Below are positions 1 through 13,780 of a stretch of 64,000 bases of DNA, in pieces. The notes under the pieces were generated by a model, which was not told where the DNA came from, made no database searches, and saw nothing but the letters and a program-made list of their open reading frames with translations. A program made the translations under genes and the position numbers. Within the stretch, counting starts at the first letter, position 1. Every line of letters begins with the position of its first letter. The stretch is taken from assembly GCA_030159075.1 (NCBI GenBank), contig BROG01000296.1:248001-312000 (forward strand), given 5' to 3'. This stretch comes from Atrina japonica (lineage: Eukaryota > Mollusca > Bivalvia > Pterioida > Pinnidae).

Positions 1-1274
1 TTTTGTCAATAAATCATCTTGTAAGAATGTTTGTAAGGAGCTTTTGCAGTACATATCACTTGTCCGTAGAACACCCCCCTGGCCCTGCAGGTGGGACCGA
101 AGCAGTAAAAATTAGCATAATCTTTAAAAATCTTCTTCACCGCTGCATATTAAGAAAAAATGCAATACATTGTTAAAAATAATATAAAGCTCTCTATCAA
201 ATATTGCAGTTTATAACTTGGTAGAAGCTAGACCGAAAGCTGGAGACATTTCATATACTAAGAGAAAAATAATTCTTGGTGAGATGTAAAATTATAATTA
301 TCAAAGAAACAAACAAAAATGTTTTCAACTACTAGCTATGCATTTTGAAGAAAAACTGAATACTTTTTTTGGAAAGTGGGTGATGCCCTCTACTGATTTA
401 TTACTTTAGAAGGATGGGGCTGTGGATTTGGGGCGGGGCCCATATAAATATTTAAGAAATGGCTACTACTAGTATTAATCGAATAGTATTACAGCCTTTA
501 GTCCTTGTTCATCCGCTTGCATTTTAAGTGGTCGTTTATATCGAATTCGTTTGTTCTGGAAAACTGGATTGAATTTATTTCCCTATAATACATAATATAT
601 ATATATCTAATCGCTATAAACACCCATTAAATGATCGTCTTTTATCTTAGCGAATGTATTACTTTAAATGTGCTGTTTCGCACTGACCGGTGTACGGTCA
701 AAAATTTATTTTTGCTTTTAAAGTAAAAATGAAGATGTACATCTGGATAATCGAAAGTCCAAATCCATTAGAATATGACAAATTGGATACAATAGCGGTC
801 AAATGAAAATCCCAAAACGGGAAGGGAACAGGTGCCCGAAGGTGTTAGCGTTCCCTGTTAGTATGAAATGACATAAATGAAGGTATACTAAAATTCGAAA
901 TTCGCCCATCCACCAATATACATAATTTATGGAATAATTTGTTTTTTATTGACCAGGTGATTGATTATGTATGATATCACTTATTCGACTAAGTGATATC
1001 ATTTTTTATTTTTTGTTTCTTTTTGTAAAGTGATATCACTTATTCGAAGTTCAAAAGGTGATATCACTTATGAATCAATGCAAATGATTCCAATTCTGAA
1101 TGCTCCCTGCACAAAAATAAAATATATTCCTGGGTCTAACAAAAATATCGTTTTGTAAAAAGTGTTCACCTTGGGCATTATAAATTATTTTTTATTTTTT
1201 GTTTCCTTACATTTGGGCCAAAGAATTATATAGGGTGTTTTAAGTTAAACCACTTTTAAATATTTTATTGAAAT
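1..1274. other. 3' flank of the secreted-protein gene, no gene seen
   Basis: No supported coding sequence. Positions about 190-315 match the tail of the SINE at 43891-44218 (same 'attcttggtg' segment and CAAACA-rich end), so they are a SINE remnant. Positions 972-1072 hold a cluster of GTGATATCAC palindromes, listed separately. The rest is AT-rich sequence in which I recognise nothing. Confidence 0.5.
972..1072. repeat. Cluster of GTGATATCAC palindromes
   Basis: Four occurrences of a TGATATCA core lie within 100 bp (near 974, 993, 1032 and 1061). The first two form a hairpin: a 13-base arm ending TCACTTA, a six-base spacer, then the exact reverse complement. The third is itself a perfect palindrome, AAGTGATATCACTT. 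The cluster sits about 200 bp past the stop codon of the minus-strand gene. It could be a mobile-element remnant or a protein-binding array; function unknown. Confidence 0.6.
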
Positions 1275-4864
<3,590 letters not shown>

Positions 4865-4869
4865 ACTTA

Positions 4870-5695
4870 CAACTACAAAACGGAACTTTTGTATGTATCA
4901 AAGTGACGTTTACATTTAATCATATACAAGGAGATAAGAGCTAAAGGTACGGTAAAGTTTGAATGTATAAAGTTCGAATGTACTATCTAGGCTACGTTCA
5001 TCTCGGTCAGAATTTTCTTTAAAAAGTTTCGTCTCCATTTTTGAAAACAAGCCAAGGGCCATAACTGTTCCAAACCGAACACTTTGTAACAATTGATTGT
5101 AACATTGTTTTTCATGAAGAGAAAACCGAAGAGAACAAGTACATTTTGAAGCTGAGCCTCGTGTTTTAAATTTAATCTCTTACATTGTATAAAGTCCCTA
5201 TACCATGTATATTTTGTAGTCATTTTAAGAAAGTATTTTCGTCTCAAATAGTGTTTAATTATACAATGTATGTCCAAACTAAAAATATAATATGCAAAAG
5301 GCAAATTTCTTATAAGGAGCAAAATCTAGCGTACATTCAAGGTGATAACAATAACGACGACTGAGATTGACTGAGAGTACAAGGACCGACAATTTCTGTG
5401 TATGACATTGTTTTAAATTCTGACATTAATGGTATCCATGGTAGGAAATATAAAGTTCTATATCAAATTCAAATATTGAAATATCAAACGAAAAGAAAAA
5501 AAAACAAAACAAAACCGGTTGCTTTACGGTTGTATTAAGCGTTGTCTAATCCTGAGCCCAGGCATATATTGGCTCCAGCTATGGTTTGAAAGGCCAGAAT
5601 CAGATTGAAGTCAAGCAACAGAAACGATCTAAAATCTCGGGTCAAATTTACAAGTTCACAATCCAATTATTGTACAAATATGTTTATTACTTCAT
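4870..5695. other. 5' flank of the secreted-protein gene, nothing recognised
   Basis: AT-rich sequence upstream of the minus-strand start codon. The minus strand carries TATA-like stretches near 4925 and 4965, but no core promoter can be chosen with confidence. The 111-residue minus-strand ORF at 4987-5322 has no recognisable motif and biased, repeat-like composition. Confidence 0.4.
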
Positions 5696-5699
5696 GAGT

Positions 5700-6065
5700 T
5701 AAGTTGTCATAAGGATATCGAGTTTAATGCCAACATTTCGCAAATTTTATGGTCGGTATAATGTTATTGTTTGCAATAAAAAGTGTTTTACTGAGAGAAA
5801 ATTGTTGAATTGTCTGTTCGACAATGGTTGTTGATTCGTCTTAACCGATTATGACGAGGATTCATATCTCAATTATTTCATTTGAATTTATCTGTGGACT
5901 CACGGCGGGTGTGTCCTGTCGACAAGGGATGCTTACTCCTTCGTGGCACCCGACCCCACCTCTGGATTTTCAGAGGTCCGTCTGTGTCCAACTTTCACCC
6001 GAGTTGTAGATTGTCTAATGAACCGTCTTCCGAATAATACTATGGTACCTGTGATTTTTATATTA
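5700..6065 (+). repeat. Interspersed repeat, family R1, copy 3
   Basis: Third copy of the family at 2464-2790 and 4010-4348. It shares the left block (TTTTATGGTCGGTATAATG) and the right block (CCCACCTCTGGATTTTCAGAG). The spacing of the blocks matches the other copies, so all three derive from one element of about 330 bp or longer. Confidence 0.65.
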
Positions 6066-6164
6066 AAATCTTAAAGATCTGTCTGAAACTACATGTATTA
6101 TAATGGACGGTTGACAATTCTATACGGTAATTTAATTAACGATGAGACAAGTGTAATATCACCT

Positions 6165-6420
6165 GTTAAACGGGGCATCTGTGGTCGAGTGGTTAGAGCA
6201 TCGCGCTTTGAACCATTGAGTCTCTCACTTCTGGTCAGCGCAGGTTCGAGTGCACTGGAACCTGAGCTGATTTTGGTGAGAAAGTTTGCTAGTTTACTTG
6301 CGGTAGGCCGGTGGCTTTTCCCCCGGGTACATTTGTAACCAGGATATCTCCCCCACTATTAAAAACTGGCAGCCACCATGTAACTGAAGAGTAGTTGGTC
6401 GCGATGGCAGACCATATAGC
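6165..6420 (+). mobile_element. tRNA-derived SINE, type B (long variable arm), copy 1
   Basis: The head GGTCGAGTGGTTAGAGCATC plus the B box GGTTCGAGTG, separated by a long insert, resembles a class II (Leu/Ser-type) tRNA. The body continues with 'gagaaagtttgc', 'cttgcggtaggccggtgg', 'accaggat' and 'actggcagccaccatgtaac'. The same order is seen at 40167-40405 (plus strand) and, inverted, at 7187-7395, 42065-42305 and 59400-59508. It is not a functional tRNA gene. Confidence 0.75.
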
Positions 6421-6446
6421 TCGCCTGTTTTATGCTTGTTATAATT

Positions 6447-6699
6447 TGGGTCAAAATTAGGCCATAGCAATTAGCATCCCCCTGCATTGTTGAGTAATGA
6501 CCTTAGACAATGTGCATGTGAAGCTGCAGTACTTTGCCCACAATGGACTGAAACAAAAAGCCTAACAGTAGTATTTATATTGTAAATGACTAAGTCCAGG
6601 AGAGCTAAAAATTTGGGTCAAAATTAGGCCACAGAAACCAGAATCCCCCTGTATTGTTGAGTAATGACCCGGCATAGACAATGTGCATCTGAAGTTCCA
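6447..6699 (+). repeat. Direct duplication of about 87 bp
   Basis: Positions 6447-6532 and 6611-6699 are near copies. Both start 'tttgggtcaaaattaggcca' and contain 'ccccctg(c/t)attgttgagtaatgacc' and 'acaatgtgcat'. They lie directly after the SINE and are separated by 78 bp. Confidence 0.7.
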
Positions 6700-7186
6700 T
6701 GGCTGTAACTGTAACTGTAAAATTGTAGTGTGGCGTAAAACAAAATCAGAAACTATTAAAATCTTTATAGTCTTACTCTTAAACCGGGACAAGTTCGTCA
6801 ACGTGAATAAATCATAATACAAAGTGTTAATAATTTTATTTGAAAATGTTCGGCGCTCAGACAGCTTACAGATGGCTAATTTTATATACATGTACATTGT
6901 ACATGTACTTTTAAAAGTTAACAAGAATTTTTGTTTTAGTAGTGTTAAGCGCAACACTCAACAATTTTTCAGTTACATGTATATTATAGCGGCAAGTGTG
7001 ATATGGTTGGTATTAAGTTATTTATATTGTCTGAAGCACTTAGTAGATGCAATTCCTTTAGTTCAATCAATCAATCAATCAAAACAAAAACAAAATAAAA
7101 AAATTAAATTTTGACCCACCACATTTGTATTAGTTTATTTAACCCCCCCCCCCCCACCCCCCCCCCCCCCCCCCCCCCCCCCACTC
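6700..7186. other. Intergenic, no gene; poly-C tract at 7143-7182
   Basis: AT-rich sequence with a 40-bp C-rich run (7143-7182) interrupted by an A, and short TCAATCAATC repeats near 7068. The ORFs here show no motif or coding bias I can support. Confidence 0.5.
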
Positions 7187-7395
7187 AACATTTTTTTATT
7201 ACGGTAGCCAGTCAAACATGGTGGGAGGATAGAACCTGGTTACAATGTACCCAGGGATAAAGCACCGGTCTTTCGGAAGTATTTGGAAAACTTGAAAATT
7301 AGTTTAGGTTCAAGCGGACTCGAGACCTATGCTGATCAGAGGCAAATCTTTATGCTTTAAAGCGCTATGCTCTAATGACTCGGCCACAGAAGTTG
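7187..7395 (-). mobile_element. SINE type B, copy 2 (inverted)
   Basis: Reverse complement of the family at 6165-6420. It shows the 3' body first ('ggtagccagtcaaacatggtggg', 'aacctggttacaatgtaccc') and ends with the inverted head ('gctctaatgactcggccaca'). It is diverged and partly deleted. Confidence 0.7.
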
Positions 7396-7918
7396 TTCAC
7401 CTGTAATATTGACCTTGCAAGCGTCTATAACTTACAATCACACTCTTACCAATACTTTAGGGACATACCTGTAGATATGTACCCTTTACTATACGATACC
7501 GCGTACATATCTCCACCAATCACTTGGCATGTTGTCCAAGATCCAGAAAAGTTACCCGTTTTGACTTATATTGGGTCTTACTTATTTCCAAAGTTGGGAA
7601 ATATGTTCTGCTTTTCATTTTATTATAGTAAGCAACATTTATATTACAATTCTTTTACATCCAAATATAACTGGTTTTGTTTCGTGTGAAATTAAAAAAA
7701 AATCTTTTAAAAATTATATTGACGATATATTTTACTCTGTATGCTCCTATTGAAGGTATGGCAACTTTTTTCAAGTCAAAAAGGACGATTTTATTTTTTG
7801 TAGATCGGTACAAGAATTTTCACATCTAATCAATGTTCAGAAATTTTTGCTGTTCTGACTACTAGTACCTTTACGACAGACATGATGTAACAACTCTTCC
7901 TCAATTGCTGACAATCTT

Positions 7919-7981
<63 letters not shown>

Positions 7982-8275
7982 TATATATACATACAAATGT
8001 TGAATATATATTCATGATGTCCACCTTTTAATACTGTCATGTACAAGCCTCGAAATGCAATGTAGCTATCTTGATAAACAATGCTATGAAGATTGTGGCA
8101 CTCCGTTCTTGTCCCATATTTTATTCCAAGTCCCAAAGTTCATTTTGAGTTTCTTGAGAACAAAAGACAAACTTAAATACTGTATAAAGCCATTACAATG
8201 CCATTTTTTTTTCTATATGTATCCTTGCTAAAGCTATCAGATCAAGAAACCTATAATTTCTGAAAACTTCAAAGA
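7396..8275. other. Intergenic with (TA)n at 7921-7989
   Basis: No supportable gene. The ORF at 7375-7689 begins inside the inverted SINE and shows no recognisable domain. A (TA)n tract of about 70 bp fills 7921-7989, and the Ile-Tyr ORFs across it are artefacts. Confidence 0.5.
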
Positions 8276-8496
8276 TTACTTAAAGACATAGTATCTACGA
8301 TTTCCTCAATATTTCAATCTCAATTGTTTGGGTCAAATATGTTAGTATTTGGAGATAAAAAACGAAAAATTGTTGAATTAAAACACATAGAAGTATAGTT
8401 TTATTGTATTTCACAACTTTCCACGTTTTTTTTATTTTTTGTCGTACGACAAAAATTCGTTTGCAAGCCCGCCCATATTCATATGTGACCTGTATT

Positions 8497-8508
8497 TGCG
8501 CATGCGCA
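8497..8508. promoter_or_regulatory. NRF-1-like palindrome TGCGCATGCGCA
   Basis: A perfect match to the palindromic NRF-1 core (YGCGCAYGCGCR), 25 bp upstream of the ATG at 8533. Such sites are common in promoters of animal housekeeping genes. With the palindrome TTTTTGTCGTACGACAAAAA at 8436-8455 it suggests a compact promoter. Binding is inferred, not shown. Confidence 0.55.
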
Positions 8509-8532
8509 TTTCCATTGTTGATAGTGAAAAGC

Positions 8533-8757
8533 ATGGCGTCCAAAGCAAAAACAAATCGTGGCCGACCTGTTAAATTGACAGATTCAGCTAGAAAAAGAAA
8601 TCGGAAAGAAGTTCTGGCGAAATACAACAAGACCAAGATAAATATTGGAAAGGAGCATGATCGATGGATAAGCCTCAAGGACCGTCTAAATGTAGGATCT
8701 CACGCCGAAGTCGAAATTGTAAATAAATCAACACGTGCTTACCTCAGCATCCATTGA
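8533..8757 (+). CDS. Small basic protein or first exon, conserved-looking domain inside the TIR element
   Basis: The ORF starts ATGGCGTCC at 8533 and gives 74 residues if unspliced. The N-terminal 20 residues are basic (MASKAKTNRGRPVKLTD, with an AT-hook-like RGRP), followed by a helix-forming segment and the motif EHDRWISLKDRLNVGSHAEV. From memory, similar short N-terminal segments (basic stretch, then DRW-x-x-LK and a THAEV-like end) occur in lineage-expanded uncharacterised invertebrate proteins. A GTAAAT donor-like site at 8719 follows HAEVEI, so the true exon may stop there and the last residues may be intronic. It lies wholly inside the inverted-repeat element. DNA binding is a guess from the basic RGRP start. 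Confidence 0.45.
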   Translation: MASKAKTNRGRPVKLTDSARKRNRKEVLAKYNKTKINIGKEHDRWISLKDRLNVGSHAEVEIVNKSTRAYLSIH

Positions 8758-9031
8758 TTGATATCGATACGATCTAGGTCATTGCGTGTGCTTCTGGGAT
8801 TGTTTCTGTGCATAATTAATGAGTTTGATTCTTACAGACGACGACAACAAATCAGCATTTATCCGTTAATTACGCTAATTATACAAAAAAGTGTCGACGT
8901 GGAAGATCATTATTCAGTCATATCTTCGATATTTCCGCAAAATTGCCGACTAAAAAAAATAACCATTTTCGTAGATACTATGTCTTTAAGTAAACTAACA
9001 GGACCCTAATGCAATTTTCAAATCAAAGATT

Positions 9032-9180
9032 TTAAAGGGACATTGGCCGTTTTTTTGTCAAAAAATTGTTTTTCCATTTTTACTACTTAGATTGATTTAC
9101 AGTAATCAAAGTACTGAGATGGGTTGTTATTTTGACAAAATAGCCATGGGAATCAAACTACTTCTATCTAACATATAGGA
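9032..9180 (+). repeat. Interspersed repeat R2, left part (split copy)
   Basis: Positions 9080-9180 match the reverse complement of about 44640-44720 ('gtaatcaaagtactgagatgggttgttatttt' and following). The matching family resumes at 9850-10025 here but is continuous at 44415-44720. A block of about 670 bp (9181-9850) therefore appears inserted in this copy. Confidence 0.6.
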
Positions 9181-9267
9181 AATAAAAATAAATCAAATTA
9201 ATGTAGGCTAGATAAAAAAAATCAATTCAATTCAAAATTAACATTCTAAATTTTATTTGTTGTATCT

Positions 9268-9390
9268 TCCGCACTAGGTCGACCTTTCTGCTCCGATTTT
9301 AAGCGATTCTTTTTTTTTTTTTTTTTGGTGCCTGATTTTACCCCCCCAAAATCGCTTAAATTCGAGGCAGAAAGTTCGGCCTACTACCGC
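9268..9390. repeat. Imperfect 40-bp inverted repeat with AT/GT-rich loop
   Basis: The left arm (about 9270-9310, 'aggtcgacctttctgctcc' then 'gattttaagcgatt') is about 75-80% complementary to the right arm (about 9347-9388, 'aaaatcgcttaaattcgagg' then 'cagaaagttcggcctac'). The loop contains a T19 run and a C7 run. It sits within the 9181-9850 block that interrupts repeat R2, so it is probably a small hairpin transposon. Confidence 0.6.
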
Positions 9391-9849
9391 ATCAACTTTA
9401 AATATTGTCTGTTGTGCATTAACACTCATTTCAAAATGAAACGTGACCATTTATGGAACCTACTTAAATTTAAACCAAACATGATACTGGGAACAGGTAA
9501 AATCTTTTTTTTTTCATCGCGAAATATGGCTGTGATTTAAAACAAATAGGGCTTGTAATATAGAACGTTAACAATCCTATTTAGGGCCATTACCGGTGGT
9601 AATACCTTGGTACATGAACACATACTCTGCCTAGACTACATAAACAACCAAACAACGTTCTCTATCTTGTATTAGTTAATATAAATAACTGTACGGAGTG
9701 AAAAAGACAGTTTACCCGATGTTTATTGCTAAAGCAATATTTTTTCATCAACATAATTCGGGCCTAAAGTCGCGATTTAGCAAAACGATCTATGCCAGTT
9801 TCACTCATAGACATCAACGCTTTCGTCAATGGATAAAACTTTGTTGTTG
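9391..9849. other. Intergenic, nothing recognised
   Basis: AT-rich stretch within the block that interrupts repeat R2. Contains a short palindrome 'attaccggtggtaat' at 9589. No gene supported. Confidence 0.4.
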
Positions 9850-10025
9850 TTGGTTTTTTTTGAAGATATCGTTTCTGTTTGAAATCCATTATGAACAGAC
9901 CCATTACACAAAAAGTTTAGGTTTATACATCCAAATCTAATTTTGATTACCTTCAAAAGTTTAGATAAATGTCGTGTAAACAATTGTAACATTCAATGTT
10001 CGAGTTACCTCCCTTTGCAATATCA
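9850..10025 (+). repeat. Interspersed repeat R2, right part
   Basis: Matches the reverse complement of 44415-44640: 'gaaatccattatgaacagac', 'acattcaatgttcgagttac' and 'cctccctttgc' appear in the same order. A stretch of about 60 bp present in the other copy is missing near 9985. Transposon class unknown. Confidence 0.65.
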
Positions 10026-10783
10026 ATACATACAGTATACAAGTGACCGTCCGCTGAAATTAAGCAGTCGCTGGTTATGTAAAGCATGTGGTCACCATAT
10101 AGGGTGTACAAATAAAGGAAATATGCACGGGGAATCTCATTAAGGCAGGTTATGTATAGCGATTAGTTTACAACACGTCAATTTGATAGTTTTCAAAATG
10201 GAAAGGAATGTAATCATATTCATAATGAATTTCACACGCCATTTGCATAACAAGCACCTCCTACTCGATGCTGTCCCCTTTTTTTTTCCATTTTTCCATG
10301 GACTAGAAAACATACATGTTTTTGAGAGTTCAATAGAAATTGATTTAGCTTCATGTTGGTATCGCTGTATGCTTGTAGCTGTCAATATAAATATGATGAA
10401 TGGCGGAGTAATAATGCAGTTTTTCAAGGCAGGCTCAACATCACTGGAATCTTATATAGTGCAATTCCATATTTATAAATAGATCGATGGCGTTTTGTTG
10501 AAACTAACTATAAATCGTATTGTATAATTTCGAGAGGTAGAAGTAAGTAGAATTATGTGGTATTTGATTTAATGATTATTCAAAGTAGATTTAATTTCAT
10601 TAACACCAAAATATTTTACTTTTCTGTAAAAGTTGAATTCTTGAGTTGGACTATATTTTACACGAAGTGCAAATACAACCTCCGTGACTCTTCACTGCTA
10701 ACAAGATAGCCTGATGAAAATTCGAAGTAAACCCATAACTGGTTGTTATTACATAACAACCCATAACTAGACTTTCTGTGTTA
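10026..10783. other. Intergenic, nothing recognised
   Basis: AT-rich sequence without a supported gene. The overlapping ORFs on both strands at 10140-10482 are mirror shadows and show no motif. Confidence 0.4.
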
Positions 10784-11050
10784 GCCATGCGATGTTAATA
10801 AATTGGGTCATGTGGGTTACTCTTATTTTACTCATGCTAAAAGATTGATATGAAGGGGAATAACTCCCAATGTGTTAGCCATGCGATGTTAATAAATTGG
10901 GTCATGTGGGTTACACTTATTTTACTCGTGCCAAAAGAGTGATATGAAGGGGAATAACTCCCAATGTGTTAGCCATGCTGTCAATAAATTGGGTCATGTG
11001 GGTTACTCTTATTTTACTCCTGCCAAAAGTGATTTGAAGGGGAATAGCTC
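10784..11050 (+). repeat. Tandem repeat, three units of about 90 bp
   Basis: Three units, each carrying 'gtgttagccatg', 'aataaattgggtcatgtgggtt', 'cttattttact' and 'gatatgaaggggaataactc', begin near 10784, 10874 and 10965. Differences between units are few, so the amplification is fairly recent. Confidence 0.85.
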
Positions 11051-11623
11051 AAAATGGATATGACATATTGAATAAAATGAATACACATAATACGATTATA
11101 GTCTGAATGCTCCGAAAACATGATTCTCAAATAATTTTATTTTGCATTCATTTTGAGCAATAAACGGTCCCTTTCTTTCACTTCCGCTTTCAAACAGTAA
11201 CGGATACCTACGCAAATGTTTCGAAGGTAATTTGAGTGTGAATATGGAGAACAAAACGTATTAATTTTTAATTGTCATAAGCATGGATAAATTACTCGGT
11301 ATACATAGAATACTGCTACGTTCAATTTATGAGGTAGATACATGTATCAACCATTTCATTTTAATCAGCCAAAACCAGTGGACACAATCAATGTGACTTA
11401 GACTATACAAATACTTCATCACAGTAGTAGTGCGGGCTCCGCCAATAACATTTATTCAGCTCTATATGTTTATCTAACCACAGCTTCGTTTATACAACTG
11501 CTTGAGAGTGGTATAACAACACAATTTATGGTAGAAATGCAGTATCTTAACCACAGCCTCGATTTAACTCGTCGACCCCTAAAGCCTGATTTGGTCTCAA
11601 CCATTTCAAAGAATGATAAAGCC
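11051..11623. other. Intergenic, nothing recognised
   Basis: No gene, RNA or clear repeat seen. Moderately AT-rich. Confidence 0.4.
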
Positions 11624-11718
11624 CACTGTCATAATTCAGGAGTGTATGATTTGAAATGAAAATTTGACAAAAATTTGGTGTGTAATTTTAACTGGCTCAC
11701 TCCTGAATAATGACAGCA
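11624..11718. mobile_element. 95-bp palindromic MITE (family CACTGTCATAATTC)
   Basis: The left end CACTGTCATAATTCAGGAGT (plus G) and the right end (11698-11718, CACTCCTGAATAATGACAGC plus A) are inverted copies over 21 bp with two or three mismatches. A diverged relative lies at 39559-39661. Lies between the secreted-protein gene and akirin, downstream of the akirin 3' UTR. Confidence 0.7.
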
Positions 11719-12080
11719 GACAATTCTATTTATGAACTTGGGCGAGTCTAAATGTGGCCACAGGGGCTGACGAGGAGTTTGTGTCATAAAAAAAAAAACA
11801 TGACTTTTCAGCATGGCTTGTACAGGAATTTGGCATTCAAATGTAAGAACTTGATACATTTTCAAGGACTTTCTATTTTTCCTTATGATAAAATATTAAA
11901 ATCAAATTTTTGACAATGTAATTATTGCATAAAATTTTCTTCTAGGAATTTCTATCCAAAGGCAATTTGCTGAAAATTCACAGACTTTCCCGCAAGGATT
12001 GTATGAACTATGCTTTCAGTTCTGGTTCAGAAAGTATGTTTACAATGAAAGTGCACATCAACAATACAATGTACAAACTT

Positions 12081-12244
12081 CCATTAAAGGCTACCTCAGT
12101 ATAAAAAGCACCTGCTTACAAAGCCCATTGAAACAATCTTTATTAACTTTTAATAATGAATAAACCTCTTTGTAATGGCCACCTGTCTATAATGACTACC
12201 TTTGCCTGGTTCCCTTGAGTGGCCTTTATATACAAGTTTCACTG
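12081..12244. mobile_element. CAGT-type MITE, decayed copy
   Basis: The right end CAAGTTTCACTG is followed by TA. The interior has 'aatggccacctgtctataatgac' and 'tggttcccttgagtggcctttatata', as in the copies at 36741-36919 and 37379-37561. The left end is too decayed to place exactly. It sits about 50 bp beyond the inferred akirin polyadenylation signal. Confidence 0.6.
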
Positions 12245-12311
12245 TATATTCTACCATTGTATACAACTATATTAAAATAGTAATACAAAATGCAAGAAGT
12301 TTATATTGAAC

Positions 12312-12317
12312 TTTATT
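12312..12317 (-). terminator. Candidate akirin polyadenylation signal AATAAA
   Basis: AATAAA on the minus strand within 'gcaaataaagttc'. Akirin mRNA is expected to have a long 3' UTR, and this is the last clear signal before the MITE at 12081-12244. Earlier AATAAA-like sites occur, so the end point is uncertain. Confidence 0.4.
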
Positions 12318-13780
12318 TGCAAAAAAAAAAAAATGGTTCTTTTGTTCAACAATAATATATACAGCATTTTTTTTCTAAATAATTTCACAAGAATAAATTC
12401 CTTGAAAAATAACTAATTAATTTAAATTAAAACACGATCTGTGTTTTTTGTTAAAATTACGACACAAAAGTGTGATAAAACAAACATCAATCAGACTAAG
12501 ACAAAATCTATTTTCAGCATTCGCATACGCCACATGTTGGACTGAGGATAATCTTCACACTTGTATCAACAAAATACTTTACGTAAAGATTACGCCATCA
12601 GCATTTCTCTTGTGACATGTTTACTAATACTATGTTAAGTGAGGTCGAGAACTGTAATCACATCATGAATGTCCATTTTCACCAACCTAACATTTCACAA
12701 ACTTGCATAAAACCAAAACTGTCAGACATGAAAACATTCAATCATTCATACTTATTCAGGAGGTATTCGTTAAACACACACACACACACACAGTAAAAAA
12801 TGTACCCCAACTGATAACAATGGAGTTATACATATAAGAAATTCTTTTGTCTTACAATATACCCACTCAAACACAGAAGTACTCTGCAAACATATTTTGT
12901 TTAAATACTTTATAATTATAATGATAGTTAATGAATGATAAATAGTCAAGATATGTAAATGGTCTAGATTTATAAATATTATCCTTATAATACTTTGCCT
13001 AAATATATTTTCACTTACACATGCTCTATAAAATGTTAGTTTAGTCTCAAAAAAAAAAAATTAGGTTACAATTTATTTTCAATCCTTATTTATGGTTTTG
13101 ATGAATGAAATACATTTCATTATTTTCACTTCTATCGTCCACAGATTATACATACAAAAAAAAAAAAAAAATACAAATTAATAAATACAAATTACAAAGA
13201 GATTTTTTTACTTCAGGAAAGCATAACATACAGAACAATTTAAACATACATATTATCTATGCATACCTTGCATTAAGTTAGCTCACACCAATATATAAGA
13301 ATGCACACATGCACAGTACCGGCATATATACAGGCAATGATTACAAGAAAACATCCATCAATACGGAGCAATACACAGTTATTTCCCCCTTTTTTGCTTA
13401 TTTAACCTTTATACAAAGATTTTACCACATCACTCATACAGTCAAAAGATCTGGCAGTAATGTAATTAATGTATAATTTCTTACACCAACACGTCCTGCA
13501 CTTATCCTTCATTTAATTGTGTTTAATCAGTTTCATTTTCTATCGTACATACCCCCTCTACATCAGGGAAACTAGAGGGAACATGGAAAATTGAAAGGCA
13601 GAAAATGTTTGGAGTGGCTTGATGACGAGTCCATAAGTTACTCTGAACGTGTGCCTTTACAAAATAAATATTCAGATGAAGCTAAAAAGAACACAATGTA
13701 TGGTCTGTCATCTCCTCTTCTCAAAGATGCAGCAATCATAATACCCACATTTATACATTCATAGATCCTTATTTTTCAAA
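12318..13780 (-). other. Probable akirin 3' UTR
   Basis: Sequence after the akirin stop codon with no ORF. It is AT-rich, with several A9-A15 runs and a short (CA)n at 12774-12792. Extent depends on which poly(A) signal is used. Confidence 0.5.

Larger units (their letters stand above)
8276..8993. mobile_element. 718-bp element with perfect 25-bp terminal inverted repeats and an internal ORF
   Basis: The left end (8276-8300) and right end (8969-8993) are exact reverse complements over 25 bases, TTACTTAAAGACATAGTATC plus five more. A TTAA sits at the same point in each end (8280-8283 and 8986-8989). It may be a TTAA target duplication, as used by piggyBac and Kolobok elements, or simply part of the repeat. 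Perfect ends suggest a recent insertion. The interior carries a GC-richer segment, a 20-bp palindrome (8436-8455), an NRF-1-like site (8497-8508) and an ORF (8533-8757). No transposase is visible, so the element would be non-autonomous. Confidence 0.75.
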
